The notes beneath the pieces were generated by a model. That model worked only from the letters and a program-made list of their open reading frames with translations. It was not told where the DNA came from and made no database searches. From Streptomyces griseoaurantiacus (GTDB lineage: Bacteria > Actinomycetota > Actinomycetes > Streptomycetales > Streptomycetaceae), in contig BNBP01000024.1 of NCBI GenBank assembly GCA_014656015.1, positions 1-64,000 on the forward strand: a stretch of 64,000 bases of DNA, read 5' to 3'. How positions within the stretch are numbered: position 1 is the stretch's first letter; the number at the start of each line of letters is the position of its first letter. Shown piece by piece: positions 42,901 through 51,357 of this stretch. The translations under genes were made by a program, and so were the position numbers.

Positions 42901-45015
42901 CTCCAGGACGGCGGTGCGGACGGTGGCGTCGCCGATGTCGAGCCCGGCGACGACGTCGGTGACCGCGCCCAGGCCCTCGGCCAGCCGGTCCAGGCGGGCG
43001 GCGAGCGGCGCGGCCCCGGCGGCGGTGGTGATCTCCTCGGCCTCGGCGGCGATCCGGTCGACGTCGGCGTGGGTGCCGTCGAAGGCGTCCGGGCGGGCGA
43101 GGTGGGTGACGGCCCGCCGGCCGAAGGCGGCGAGGTCCTCCTCGGCGCCTTCGGCCAGTTCCTCGATGCGGGCGGTGTCGGCGTACCGCGTCTCGCGCAG
43201 GGTCAGCAGATGCCCGTGCGCGCGGCGCAGCTCGGTCAGTCCGGCCGCCCAGTCGGCGGCCCCGCGCGGGGCCTCGCCGCGCAGCCGGCGCACGACGGCG
43301 GTCAGCCGCGCCTCGGCCTCGTCGAGGGCGTCGGCGGCCTGCCGGGTCAGGGTGCGCGCGGTGGCGAACTCGGCGAGCACCTGCTCGGCGGTCTCCCGCA
43401 GCCGGCCCAGCGGCTGCGCGAGGTCGCCGGCCTCCGGGTCGCCGAGCCAGTGGTGGGCGTCGGCGGTGCGGACGCAGGCGGCGGCCAGTTCGGCGTAGAC
43501 CTCGCCGGTGGGCGTGGTCTCGGTGGCGGCCCGGGCCACGGACAGGCAGGCGGCGATGCCCCGTACGAGGTCGGCGTTGCCGATGCGGGTGAGCGCGGTG
43601 CCCTCCCCCGCGCCGGCGAGGGCGGCGGTGCGGGCGGCCTCGTGGGTGTCGGACACGTAGGGCGAGGACCAGCGCTGCACGGGGTGCACCCGGGCCGGCT
43701 CGCCGCCGGCGCGCAGCAGGGTGAGCGTTCCGTCCTCGGAGAGCGCCCAGCCGCGGCAGGACAGCGGGGCCGCGACCTCCTTGCGGATCGTGTGGTAGGA
43801 GAGCAGCAGGGTGCGGCCGCCGGCGGGTGCGCGGAAGGCGTACAGCACGTCCTCGCCGTTCGGGGAGCGCACCTCGCGCTCGAAGCGCAGGCCCTCGGTG
43901 TCGATCCGGTAGGTGCGGTGGGCGCCGGTGGCCAGGCAGTGGCCGCCGGGGAAGACGATGCCCTGGTCGTCGGGGAGACGGCGGCAGGCCTGCCCGATGC
44001 CGTCGAGGCGGACGACGGTCCTGGTGAGGGTGTTGAACACCAGGTACCGGTCGGTGTCCTCCTTGTAGGGGCGCACCCGCAGCAGGATCAGGGCGCCCAC
44101 GCGGGCGTGGGCGATGTCCGCGTCGGCGAGCGCCTGGAGCGGTTCGTCGACCGGCTCGGAGTGGATGCCCTCGGCGGTCTCGGTGTCGTTCTCGGTCTTG
44201 ACGGTGAGCGCGCCGCCGACGGTGGCGAGGAAGACCTCGCCGCCGACGGAGACGTGCGGGTGGCGGCCGAGGACGTGGTCCTCGCGGGTGGCGGGGGTCC
44301 AGGTGACGTCGTGGGCGGGCGGCAGGACGTGGTCGCGGTCGCCGCGCGCGTCGAGGAAGGAGACGCCGCCGTCCTCGGTGAGCGCCCAGCGCAGCACCCG
44401 GATGTCCTCGGCCTTCTCGCCGGTGCGGAAGACGGCGAGCAGCCGGCCCTCGACCCGGCGCAGCCGCAGCAGGGTCGCCTCGCGGTAGTAGCGGTACAGG
44501 GCCGCGAACTCCCGTACGAACGCCGGGTCGTCGAGCAGGCCCGGCACGGCGTCCTCGGGCAGCCGGGCGAGGTCGGGGCCGTGCAGCGCGAAGACGTCGC
44601 CGACTGTCGTCTCCCCGCGGCCGGCGGGCCCGGTGTCGTACCCGACGAGCAGGGCCCGGCCGATCGCGACGACGTCCTGCGGCACGCTCGCGCGGCCGGT
44701 CCGCAGCCGTTCGGTCCCGGTGAGTTCGAGGCGGGCCGCCCCGAACTCCTCGATCCGGCGCCGGTTCAGTTCCTCGGTGCGGGAGGAGAGTTCGGCGGCC
44801 TGGGCGAGGAGGCGGTCGCGGAGCAGTTCGTAGGCGCCGGGCGCCGCCGCCCCGGGGGCGCCCGGGGCCGCCGTTCCGCGGCTGCCTTCAGCCGCCGTTC
44901 CGAGGGCGCCGGGGGCCCTGGTGCGGGCTTCCTCGGAAGCCGCCGCGGCCGCCTCGGCGGGCGGGACGGGCGTGCCCGGTGTCTCGTGCGTGACGCTGTT
45001 CACCCCGGTCGTCAT
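39958..45015 (-). CDS. Large AAA ATPase of the DUF3686 'DNA repair ATPase' family
   Basis: 1685 residues. After a low-complexity Ala/Gly/Pro stretch (about 20-60), the DUF3686-like region spans about residues 60-480 (LLVGYDTGPAGRGETTVGDV, YRYYREATLLRLRRVEGRLL). A long helical, coiled-coil-prone middle follows (500-900). A C-terminal AAA module has Walker A SPPGYGKTT (about 1316) and Walker B LLYLDDIQHTS (about 1385), with sensor-like MAGNPYTESGGRFQVPDMLA, as in MoxR-type ATPases. The function is not established; 'DNA repair' is only a database label. AAAGGA precedes the ATG. It lies 109 bp downstream of the flotillin gene, a pairing that recurs in other bacteria. Confidence 0.85.
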   Translation of the reverse strand: MTTGVNSVTHETPGTPVPPAEAAAAASEEARTRAPGALGTAAEGSRGTAAPGAPGAAAPGAYELLRDRLLAQAAELSSRTEELNRRRIEEFGAARLELTGTERLRTGRASVPQDVVAIGRALLVGYDTGPAGRGETTVGDVFALHGPDLARLPEDAVPGLLDDPAFVREFAALYRYYREATLLRLRRVEGRLLAVFRTGEKAEDIRVLRWALTEDGGVSFLDARGDRDHVLPPAHDVTWTPATREDHVLGRHPHVSVGGEVFLATVGGALTVKTENDTETAEGIHSEPVDEPLQALADADIAHARVGALILLRVRPYKEDTDRYLVFNTLTRTVVRLDGIGQACRRLPDDQGIVFPGGHCLATGAHRTYRIDTEGLRFEREVRSPNGEDVLYAFRAPAGGRTLLLSYHTIRKEVAAPLSCRGWALSEDGTLTLLRAGGEPARVHPVQRWSSPYVSDTHEAARTAALAGAGEGTALTRIGNADLVRGIAACLSVARAATETTPTGEVYAELAAACVRTADAHHWLGDPEAGDLAQPLGRLRETAEQVLAEFATARTLTRQAADALDEAEARLTAVVRRLRGEAPRGAADWAAGLTELRRAHGHLLTLRETRYADTARIEELAEGAEEDLAAFGRRAVTHLARPDAFDGTHADVDRIAAEAEEITTAAGAAPLAARLDRLAEGLGAVTDVVAGLDIGDATVRTAVLEAVAGALGGVNRARAVLDARRRALVAEEGRAGFTAEFALLGQAVTGALAVADTPEACEEHMARLLVQVENLESRFAESDDFLDALADKREEIHEALSARKQSLADARARRAERLAESAARVLGTLVRRAAALPDADAVTTYFASDPMPVKVRRTAAELRALGDPVRAEELDGRLDAARQEAARALRDRTDLYTDDGRTLRLGAHRFAVSTQPLDLTLVPHGEGLAFAVTGTDYRAPVTDPGFAATRPYWDRLLPSESPEVYRAEHLAARLLDEHGPAALAATGDLAALVREAAEAAWDEGHERGVHDHDATAILTALLRLHEGAGTLRHEPAARAAAQLFWTHCTDERARQDWRRRARSLARARETFGLAPAIADLRAELARAVVEWSADAAPRAEPLSARQAEAAAAYLFDELTTGPEGFVLAAGTRALLEAFHRTAGGPAYAEDLAALDGPSARHQLAEAWLSAYTAATGTDLPPGDLAEAVAAELCPELPRYPGEAPLTETVHGLLGSHPRLTDRSLTVRVDELLARTRAFRAHDVPGHQDYTARRGALVAAERARLRLDDHRPRVLPGFVRGRLIDEVYLPLIGDSLAKQLGTADPAHRTGSGGLLLLVSPPGYGKTTLMEYVADRLGLMLVRISGPALGTAVTSLDPAEAPDATARQEIEKINFALAAGNNTLLYLDDIQHTSPELLQRFIPLCDATRRVDGVRDGVPHTYDLRGKRFAVCMAGNPYTESGGRFQVPDMLANRADVWNLGDVLTGKEHAFALSFVENALTANPVLAPLAGRDRADLDLLLRLAEKDPTARADRLVHPYAPAELERVLATLRHLLTARATVLAVNAAYIASAAQTDATRVEPPFRLQGSYRNMRRIAQRIQPVMNEAELSALVEDHYRAEAQTLTSGAEANLLKLAELRGTLTPARAARWTELKAAHVRARTLGGPEEDQLTRAVAALGLLADRLAAVETAITGTGHRPRLGGDASA

Positions 45016-45124
45016 GGGGTTCCTTTCCGCGAGGGGACGCGCGTGCGCGCGTTCCGGAGCCGCCGTCCCCTGTGCGGCGGCTCCGGAGGATGAGGGGGCC
45101 GGGGCGTGTTCCGTGGGCCCCGGG

Positions 45125-47179
45125 TCAGGCGCCGGCGCTGCCGTTGAGGGCCGCGGCGCCGATCCCGAAGGACGTCAGCGGGGTGTCCGCGAGGCCCAGT
45201 TCGCCCGCCCGGTCGAGGAGCTTGCGCACCTGTCCGGCCTGCGCGTCGCCCGTCTTCATCAGCCGCATCAGCAGGGCCGACACGGTGAGGTTCTGCACGT
45301 CGGCCGTGGAGACCGAACCGAGGATGCGGCCCAGGTCGTCGGCGAGGCTGGAGCTGCCGTCCAGGTACGGCCCGGCCAGCGCCTGCGCGGTCGCGGAGTG
45401 CTCGACGAAGCCGTCCACGCCCTTGCCCAGCGAGATGGAGGACATCAGCCGGTCGAAGAAGACCGACTCGCCGCCGACGATGTCGATGTCCGCGTTCTCG
45501 AGACCGGTGGCCAGCACCGTCGCCTGCGCCTCGGCGATCTGCCGCTGCACGTCCAGACCGGCCAGCCGGATGTCCTTCTCGGCCTCCAGCCGCAGCCGGT
45601 ACTCCTCGTGGGCGCGGGACGCCTCGTCTAGCGCGGCCATCGCCGCCGCCTTCTCCGTCAGCCCGGCCGCCTCGGCCTTGAGCTTCTCGCCGACGCCCTC
45701 GGCCTCCGCGAGCGCCTTGGCCCGCGTGCCCTCGGCCTCCGCCCGCAGCCGTGCCTCGGCCGCCTCGGCCTCCGCCCGGCCGGCCTTGCCGATGACGTCC
45801 GCCTCGGCGTCGCGGACCTCCACCGCGGCCAGCCCCTCGGCCGCGGCCTCCGCCCGCAGGGCCTCCGCGAGCTTCAGCTTGGCCTGGGCCTCCAGGTCGG
45901 CGCTCTTCAACCGGGCCTCGGCCATGGTCAGTTCCTCGGCCGCGCGGTGGGCGGCGGCCTGCTCGGCGGCCTCCGCCGCCTTGATGTTCTTGACCAGCTT
46001 CTCCTGCGCCTCCGCCTCGGCGGCGATGATCACGGTCTGCCGCTGCCGCTCCGCCTCCTCGACCGCGCGGAGCTTCTTGATGGACTCCTCCTGCTCGGCG
46101 ACCGTGCGGTCCACGGCGACCCGCTCGCGCACCACCTCGGCGATGTCCCGCTTCTCCGCCTCGACCTCCTTGGAGGCCGCGATCCGGGTCAGCTCGGTCT
46201 CCCGCTCCCGGGCGATGACCTCCAGCAGCCGGTCCTTCTCGATCCGCTCGTTCTCGATCGCGATGACCCGCTCCCGGTTCTTCGCGGCGACGGCGACCTC
46301 GCGGGCCTGGTTCTCGCGCTGCACCCCGAGCTGCTCCTCGGTGCGCAGGAAGGCGCCCTGCGCGCGCAGCCGCTCCTCCTCCACCACGCGGGCCGTCTCG
46401 GCCTCCTCGCGGGCCCGTACGGTCTCGATCTCGCGCTTCTGCTTGATCTCCGCGTCGACCTGCCGCCGCTCCAGCTCCAGGACGGCCTCCCGGGCGTCCA
46501 CGTTCTGCCGGGTGATCTCCTTCTCCTCCGTGCGCTGCGCCTCGTTGGTGCGCACGTGCTCCACGGCCGTCAGCTCGGTGATCTTGCGGATGCCCTGGGC
46601 GTCGAGGACGTTGGCCGGGTCGAGCTGGGTGAGCGGCGTCTGCTCCAGGTAGTCGATCGCCGCGTCCTCGAGGTGGTAGCCGTTGAGGTCGACCCCGATG
46701 ACCTCGATGATCCGGTACCGCAGTTCCTCGCGCTTGGTGTAGAGGTCGGTGAAGTCGAGCTGCTTGCCGACGGTCTTGAGCGCCTCGGAGAACTTCGCGT
46801 GGAACAGCTCCTGGAGGGTGTCGCGGTCACTGGCCCGCGCCGTGCCGACCGCCTGGGCGACCTTGACGACGTCCTCGACGGTCTTGTTGACCTTGACGAA
46901 GAACGAGATGCGGATGTCCGCGCGGATGTTGTCCCGGCAGATCAGCCCCTCCTTGCCGGCCCGGGTGATCTCGATGGTCTTCACCGAGATGTCCATGACC
47001 TCGGCGCGGTGCAGCACCGGCAGCACGATCTGCCCGGTGAAGGTCACGTCCACCTTGCGCATCTTGGAGACGATGAGCGCCTTGCCCTGTTCCACCTTGC
47101 GGAACAACCGGGATACCACCAGTACGAGGAGCAGGCAGAGGACGACCACCGCGCCCAGGCCCACGATCATGGCATTCAT
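45125..47179 (-). CDS. Flotillin-family membrane scaffold protein
   Basis: 684 residues from the ATG at 47179 with AGGGA upstream. One N-terminal membrane helix (MIVGLGAVVVLCLLLVLVVS) precedes an SPFH/band-7 domain (about 30-200, e.g. FFVKVNKTVEDVVKVAQAVG). A long Glu/Ala-rich coiled coil (about 220-560) and a C-terminal domain complete it. It should oligomerise on the inner membrane face and organise lipid/protein microdomains. Its operon partner is the DUF3686 ATPase. It is longer than Bacillus FloT (about 510 residues), like the YqiK class. Confidence 0.9.
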   Translation of the reverse strand: MNAMIVGLGAVVVLCLLLVLVVSRLFRKVEQGKALIVSKMRKVDVTFTGQIVLPVLHRAEVMDISVKTIEITRAGKEGLICRDNIRADIRISFFVKVNKTVEDVVKVAQAVGTARASDRDTLQELFHAKFSEALKTVGKQLDFTDLYTKREELRYRIIEVIGVDLNGYHLEDAAIDYLEQTPLTQLDPANVLDAQGIRKITELTAVEHVRTNEAQRTEEKEITRQNVDAREAVLELERRQVDAEIKQKREIETVRAREEAETARVVEEERLRAQGAFLRTEEQLGVQRENQAREVAVAAKNRERVIAIENERIEKDRLLEVIARERETELTRIAASKEVEAEKRDIAEVVRERVAVDRTVAEQEESIKKLRAVEEAERQRQTVIIAAEAEAQEKLVKNIKAAEAAEQAAAHRAAEELTMAEARLKSADLEAQAKLKLAEALRAEAAAEGLAAVEVRDAEADVIGKAGRAEAEAAEARLRAEAEGTRAKALAEAEGVGEKLKAEAAGLTEKAAAMAALDEASRAHEEYRLRLEAEKDIRLAGLDVQRQIAEAQATVLATGLENADIDIVGGESVFFDRLMSSISLGKGVDGFVEHSATAQALAGPYLDGSSSLADDLGRILGSVSTADVQNLTVSALLMRLMKTGDAQAGQVRKLLDRAGELGLADTPLTSFGIGAAALNGSAGA

Positions 47180-47200
47180 CAGCAACGTCCCTAACGTTCG

Positions 47201-47278
47201 TCTTGGCGTACTCGGTGCTCTTGGCGTACTCGGTGTCTCGGCGTGCTCGGCGTCCGGCGTCCTCGGCGTCCTCGGCAG
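47201..47278. repeat. Short tandem repeats in the flotillin leader
   Basis: Two 18-bp units differing in one base (47201-47218 and 47219-47236) are followed by 9-bp-like CGTCCTCGG units up to about 47278. They lie in the 5' region of the flotillin gene and would encode a Thr/Pro/Arg repeat if a longer start were used. The rest of 47180-47513 contains only the inverted repeat at 47400-47418. Confidence 0.6.
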
Positions 47279-47399
47279 GAGGGGAGGGAGGGAAGGCGGG
47301 CAGCACGAACAGCGGTGCCGACACCTGCCGGTGTCCGGCATCGAGCGCTTCCGATGCGATTTCCCCTAGTCCATGATCTCGGCCGTGCGCTCTCACCGC

Positions 47400-47418
47400 A
47401 TTGCCGACTTCCGGCAAT
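47400..47418. promoter_or_regulatory. Inverted repeat ATTGCCG-acttc-CGGCAAT
   Basis: A perfect 7-bp inverted repeat with a 5-nt spacer in the divergent region between flotillin and ynfA, followed by CTTTATGCTT. It could be an operator or a small hairpin; I cannot tell which. Confidence 0.35.
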
Positions 47419-47513
47419 CTTTATGCTTCGTTTAGTGCCGGACGCCCTCGGAACCGGCCGCCCGTCCCACCCACCGGCCCACCCACCCGTCGCCTCCCGG
47501 AAAAGGCTCCGCC

Positions 47514-47849
47514 GTGCTCGTCGTGCGCTCCCTCGCCCTGTTCTCCCTCGCCGCGCTGTTCGAGATCGGGGGCGCCTGGCTGGTGTGGCAGGGGGTCCGC
47601 GAGCATCGCGGGTGGGTGTGGATCGGCGCCGGGGTGATCGCGCTGGGTCTGTACGGACTCGTGGCCACCTTCCAGAGCGAGGACCACTTCGGACGCGTCC
47701 TCGCCGCGTACGGCGGGATCTTCGTCGCCGGGTCGATCGTGTGGGGTGTGGTCGCCGACGGCTACCGGCCCGACCGCTACGACATCCTGGGCGCGCTGAT
47801 CTGCCTCGCGGGGATGGCGGTCCTGATGTACGCCCCGCGCGGCGACTGA
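47514..47849 (+). CDS. YnfA-family (UPF0060) small membrane protein
   Basis: 111 residues from a GTG, with four membrane helices. The family signature FEIGGAWLVWQGVREHRGW appears near residue 16, with RVLAAYGGIFVAGSIVWG and DGYRPDRYDILGALICLAGM later. YnfA proteins resemble small-multidrug-resistance exporters, but no substrate is established. It precedes the ArsR/acetyltransferase pair by 72 bp on the same strand; a shared resistance role is speculative. Confidence 0.9.
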   Translation: MLVVRSLALFSLAALFEIGGAWLVWQGVREHRGWVWIGAGVIALGLYGLVATFQSEDHFGRVLAAYGGIFVAGSIVWGVVADGYRPDRYDILGALICLAGMAVLMYAPRGD

Positions 47850-47921
47850 GGAGGCGCGAGGGCCTCACCCGCCGGCGCCCGGCAGCGGCGCGACCACATC
47901 GACGTGTGTCAAAATAGAGGC

Positions 47922-48275
47922 ATGTCCCACACGACCGAGCCCGCGACGCCGTGCTGCCCGCCGCTCACCGAACGGCCCTTCACCGCGGAGGAGTCCGAGA
48001 GGGCCGCGCGGATGTTCAAGGCCCTCGGCGACCCGGTACGGCTGCGGCTGTTCTCCTCGGTCGCCTCGCACGAGGGCGGCGAGGCGTGCGTGTGCGACAT
48101 CTCCGACGTGGGCGTCTCCCAGCCGACCGTCTCCCACCACCTGAAGAAGCTCAAGGAGGCCGGTCTGCTCGCCTCCGAGCGGCGCGGCACGTGGGTGTAC
48201 TACCGGGTCGAGCCCTCGGCCCTCGCCGCGATGGGCGCTCTGTTCGGCGCCGCCGGCCGGCCCGCGACGCCGTGA
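47922..48275 (+). CDS. ArsR-family metalloregulator, probably arsenite-sensing
   Basis: 117 residues from the ATG at 47922. Winged-helix core FKALGDPVRLRLFSSVAS, then VGVSQPTVSHHLKKLKEAGL. EACVCDIS places a Cys-x-Cys in helix 3, the As(III)/Sb(III) site of classical ArsR, with further cysteines at residues 11-12 (PCCPP). It should release DNA when arsenite binds. Its stop overlaps the next start (GTGA). A weak CACA/TGTG dyad upstream (47894-47907) could be its operator. Confidence 0.9.
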   Translation: MSHTTEPATPCCPPLTERPFTAEESERAARMFKALGDPVRLRLFSSVASHEGGEACVCDISDVGVSQPTVSHHLKKLKEAGLLASERRGTWVYYRVEPSALAAMGALFGAAGRPATP

Positions 48276-48844
48276 CCGCTCACCGGGGCGAGGGGCCCCG
48301 CACGGCCGCCTTCCGCCTCGTACCGATGACCGCCGCGCACGCGGACGAGGTCCTGGCGATCTACCGCGCGGGCATCGAGGAGGGCGACGCGACCTTCGAG
48401 ACGACCGTGCCCGACTGGCCGGCCTTCGACGCGGCCAGGCTGCCCGGACACCGCTTCGTGGCGCTGGACGGGGCCCGGGCGGACGGCTCGGGACCGGACG
48501 GCTCCGGGACCGGCGGCGACGGGCCGGTGCTCGGCTGGGTCGCCGCGTCGAAGGTCTCCGACCGGCCCGCCTACGCCGGTGTCGTCGAGCACTCGGTGTA
48601 CGTCCGCCCGGACGCCCGGGGCCGGGGCGTGGCCTCCGCGCTGCTGCGGGCGCTGATCGCCTCCACGGAGGCGGCCGGGATCTGGACCGTGCAGTCGGGC
48701 GTCTTCCCCGAGAACACCGCCAGCCTCGCCCTGCACGCCCGCCTGGGTTTCCGCGTCCTCGGTGTGAGGGAACGGATCGGCCGGCGGCACGGGCGCTGGC
48801 GCGACGTCGTCCTGGTGGAGCGCCGCAGCCCGGTGGTGGACTGA
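48272..48844 (+). CDS. arsN1: PAT-like GNAT acetyltransferase, probable ArsN1 (arsinothricin resistance)
   Basis: 190 residues from a GTG. Phosphinothricin-acetyltransferase-type features: IYRAGIEEGDATFETTVPDW, EHSVYVRPDARGRGVASALL (acetyl-CoA loop), VFPENTASLALHARLGFRVL and ERIGRRHGRWRDVVLVERRS. ArsN1 enzymes of this branch N-acetylate arsinothricin, a natural arsenical analogue of phosphinothricin, and are usually linked to arsR. The coupled arsenic-type ArsR here supports that function. No arsenate reductase or arsenite exporter is adjacent. Plain phosphinothricin resistance is the alternative. Confidence 0.75.
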   Translation: MTAHRGEGPRTAAFRLVPMTAAHADEVLAIYRAGIEEGDATFETTVPDWPAFDAARLPGHRFVALDGARADGSGPDGSGTGGDGPVLGWVAASKVSDRPAYAGVVEHSVYVRPDARGRGVASALLRALIASTEAAGIWTVQSGVFPENTASLALHARLGFRVLGVRERIGRRHGRWRDVVLVERRSPVVD

Positions 48845-48886
48845 GGGCCCGGAGCGGGGACCGCCCCGGGCCGCGACCGCTCGCGG

Positions 48887-50392
48887 TCAGCCTGCCGACG
48901 GGCCCGGGTAAGGGCCGGGCGGATCGTCCCCCGGCGGCGCGCCCGCCACCGTGAACCCCATGACGGAGCCGCCGCCCTCGCGCCGGTAGGCGAAGGGAGC
49001 GCCCCCGTGCGAGGTCGCCACCTCACGGACGATCGACAGGCCGAGGCCCGAACCGGGCAGGCTGCGCGCGTCGGCCGTGCGGTAGAAGCGGTCGAAGATC
49101 CGCGGCAGGTCCTCCTCCGCCACGCCCGGCCCCCGGTCCAGCACCTCCACCCGCACCGCGCTCGCCCGGGGCGGCCGCGCCGTGTCCGCGCGGGTGGCGC
49201 CCCGGTGCGCCGCCCCCGCCACCGTGATGCCGACGGGAGTGGTTCCGGCGCGGTCGAACTTCACCGCGTTGTCGACGAGGTTCGAGACCGCCCGTTGCAG
49301 GGCCGAGGCCCGCCCGTCCACCGTCGTGTCCCCGGTGACCGTGACCGTCACCTGCCGGCCGGTGCGGCGGCGGGCGATCACCGCCACGTCCTCCGCGATG
49401 TCCCCGAGCGCGATCCGCTGCACCGGTTCGGCGTCCGACTGCCCGGCCGCGAGGTCGACCAGCTCGTTGACGAGGTCCGTCAGCTCCCGCGACTCCTGCG
49501 CGAGGTCGGCGACCAGCTCCTCCCGCGCCGGGGGCGGCAGTTCGTCGATACGGCGCAGCAGCGAGATGTTCGTCCGCAGCGAGGTCAGCGGCGTCCGCAG
49601 CTCGTGTCCCGCGTCCTGCACCAGCCGCCGCTGGTCCTCCTCCGACTGGGCCAGCCGGCCGAGCATCCGGTCGAAGGAGCGGCCGAGCCTGGCCACCTCG
49701 TCGTGCCCCGTCACCGGCACCTGGATGCCGAGCCGCCGGGTGCGGGCCACGTCCTCCGCCGCCGCCGTGAGCCGGACCAGCCGGCGGGTGATCCGCCGGG
49801 CCAGCCACCAGCCGAACAGACCGGAGCCGATCACCACGGCGGCGACCAGCGAGACCGTCCGCTGCTGCAGCTCCCGCAGCAGGTCCTCGGTGTCGCTGAA
49901 CTCCTGCGCCACCTGCACCGCGCCCCGCCCGCCGCCCAGCGAGACGATCGCCACCCGGTAGGAGTCCCCGGCGACCTCGATCTCGCCCTGCTCGACCAGC
50001 CTGCCGGCCTGCTCCTCCCCCGCCATGCGGCGGCCGGTCACGTCCACCGGCAGCCGGGGCTTGCCCGGGTCGACGACCCCGCCGTCCGGGCCGAGTACCT
50101 GGATGTCCATCCGGTTGGAGCGGAAGATCACGGACCGGGGCCCCTCGCGCCCGGGGTCGTCGGTGGCGAAGTCGTCGGCGTCGAGGCGCTGCTGGCGCAC
50201 CTGGCCGCGCAGGTCCGCCACCCGCTCCGAGAACACCGTCTTCTCGTCCACGCGCACGAGCCGCGCGGCGGCGTCGTAGCTGAGGAAGCCGATCAGCACG
50301 GTGACGCCGGCGGCGACGGCGGCGAAGGACACGGTGAAGGTCGTGCGCAGCGAGGACATCCGCCGCGCTGCGGCGGCCGCGTCACGGCGCAC
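48887..50392 (-). CDS. Sensor histidine kinase (HAMP-HisKA-HATPase, MprB-like)
   Basis: About 501 residues from a GTG at 50392; the ATG at 50359 is equally possible. Two membrane helices (about residues 15-40 and 175-200) enclose an extracytoplasmic sensor domain. HAMP follows, then the phospho-acceptor His in QDAGHELRTPLTSLRTNISL, the N-box NLVDNAVKFDRAG and the G-boxes DRGPGV and GSGLGLSIV. It phosphorylates the response regulator encoded 41 bp upstream. The C-terminal tail is Pro/Gly-rich. Confidence 0.92.
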   Translation of the reverse strand: MRRDAAAAARRMSSLRTTFTVSFAAVAAGVTVLIGFLSYDAAARLVRVDEKTVFSERVADLRGQVRQQRLDADDFATDDPGREGPRSVIFRSNRMDIQVLGPDGGVVDPGKPRLPVDVTGRRMAGEEQAGRLVEQGEIEVAGDSYRVAIVSLGGGRGAVQVAQEFSDTEDLLRELQQRTVSLVAAVVIGSGLFGWWLARRITRRLVRLTAAAEDVARTRRLGIQVPVTGHDEVARLGRSFDRMLGRLAQSEEDQRRLVQDAGHELRTPLTSLRTNISLLRRIDELPPPAREELVADLAQESRELTDLVNELVDLAAGQSDAEPVQRIALGDIAEDVAVIARRRTGRQVTVTVTGDTTVDGRASALQRAVSNLVDNAVKFDRAGTTPVGITVAGAAHRGATRADTARPPRASAVRVEVLDRGPGVAEEDLPRIFDRFYRTADARSLPGSGLGLSIVREVATSHGGAPFAYRREGGGSVMGFTVAGAPPGDDPPGPYPGPSAG

Positions 50393-50433
50393 CTCTAGGG
50401 CCCGTCTCGAAAGCAGCGCCGTCCGCCCATGCC

Positions 50434-51183
50434 CTAGTCCTCCCTCAGCACGTACCCCACGCCCCGCACCGTGTGGATCAGCGCGGGCGCCCCCGGTGCG
50501 TCCAGCTTGCGCCGCAGGTAGCCGACGTACACCGCGAGGTTCTTCGAGCCGGGGCCGAAGTCGTAGCCCCAGATGCGGTCGTAGATCGTCGTGTGGTCGA
50601 GCACGATCCCGGAGTTGCGCGCGAGGAGTTCCAGCAGGTCGAACTCCGTGCGGGTCAGTTCCAGCTCCCGTTCCCCGCGCCACGCGCGCCGCGCCTGCAC
50701 GTCCATGCGCAGTCCCGCCACCGCGAGCTGCCCGCCGCCACCGCGCTCGGCCGGCCCGGCGGGCCGCGCCGACCCGGGTGCGGCCGGTGCGGCGGGCGCG
50801 CCGCCGTACCCGGCGTTCCCCGTGCGCCGCAGCAGCGCGCGCAGCCGTGCGAAGACCTCCTCCACGTCGAACGGTTTGACGACGTAGTCGTCCGCGCCCG
50901 CGTCCAGACCGGCGATCCGGTCCGCCGTCTCGACCAGCGCGGTCAGCATCAGGATGGGCGTGCGGTCGCCCTCCGCACGGAGTACACGGCAGACCTGCAG
51001 GCCGTCGATGCCGGGCATCATCACGTCGAGAAGCAGCACGTCGGGCGGGGTGCGGTGGGCGTGCGCCAGCGCCTCCACCCCGTCGGCCACGGCGGTCACC
51101 TCGTAACCCTCGAGTGTCAGGGCGCGTTCCAGGGCATGACGGATGGCACGGTCGTCCTCGGCCAGCAGAACTGTCTGGGTCAC
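50434..51183 (-). CDS. OmpR-family response regulator (MprA-like)
   Basis: 249 residues from the GTG at 51183 (TQTVLLAEDDRAIRHALERA). The receiver domain has acidic residues Asp10-Asp11, phospho-acceptor Asp53 in LLLDVMMPGID and the Lys in DYVVKPFD. The C-terminal winged helix (RTEFDLLELLARNSGIVLDH, AVYVGYLRRKLD, IHTVRGVGYVLRE) is intact. An Ala/Pro/Gly linker of about 35 residues joins them. First gene of a two-component operon with the kinase. Confidence 0.95.
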   Translation of the reverse strand: MTQTVLLAEDDRAIRHALERALTLEGYEVTAVADGVEALAHAHRTPPDVLLLDVMMPGIDGLQVCRVLRAEGDRTPILMLTALVETADRIAGLDAGADDYVVKPFDVEEVFARLRALLRRTGNAGYGGAPAAPAAPGSARPAGPAERGGGGQLAVAGLRMDVQARRAWRGERELELTRTEFDLLELLARNSGIVLDHTTIYDRIWGYDFGPGSKNLAVYVGYLRRKLDAPGAPALIHTVRGVGYVLRED

Positions 51184-51357
51184 TCCCACAGTCTGCCAAG
51201 GCCACGGCCGGGTACCCACCGGATGGGCCGGGGTGCGGGCGGGCTTCTTACCCGCCTCTCACCGCGAATCGCCCGGTGGCTCACCTCGCCGAGCCACCGT
51301 GTTCCGTACGTCACGCGTCGCGCGTCCCGCCCAGGGGTCGCGTCGGGAAGGCACTGG

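Noticed and set aside
39991..45093. A 1700-codon open frame on the plus strand
   Set aside because: It is the antisense of the DUF3686 ATPase gene. High GC leaves few stops, and its translation is low-complexity Gly/Ala/Arg without family motifs.
47894..47907. CACATCGACGTGTG as the ArsR operator
   Set aside because: Only four outer bases on each side pair, which is too weak for a separate feature. Mentioned under the ArsR gene.
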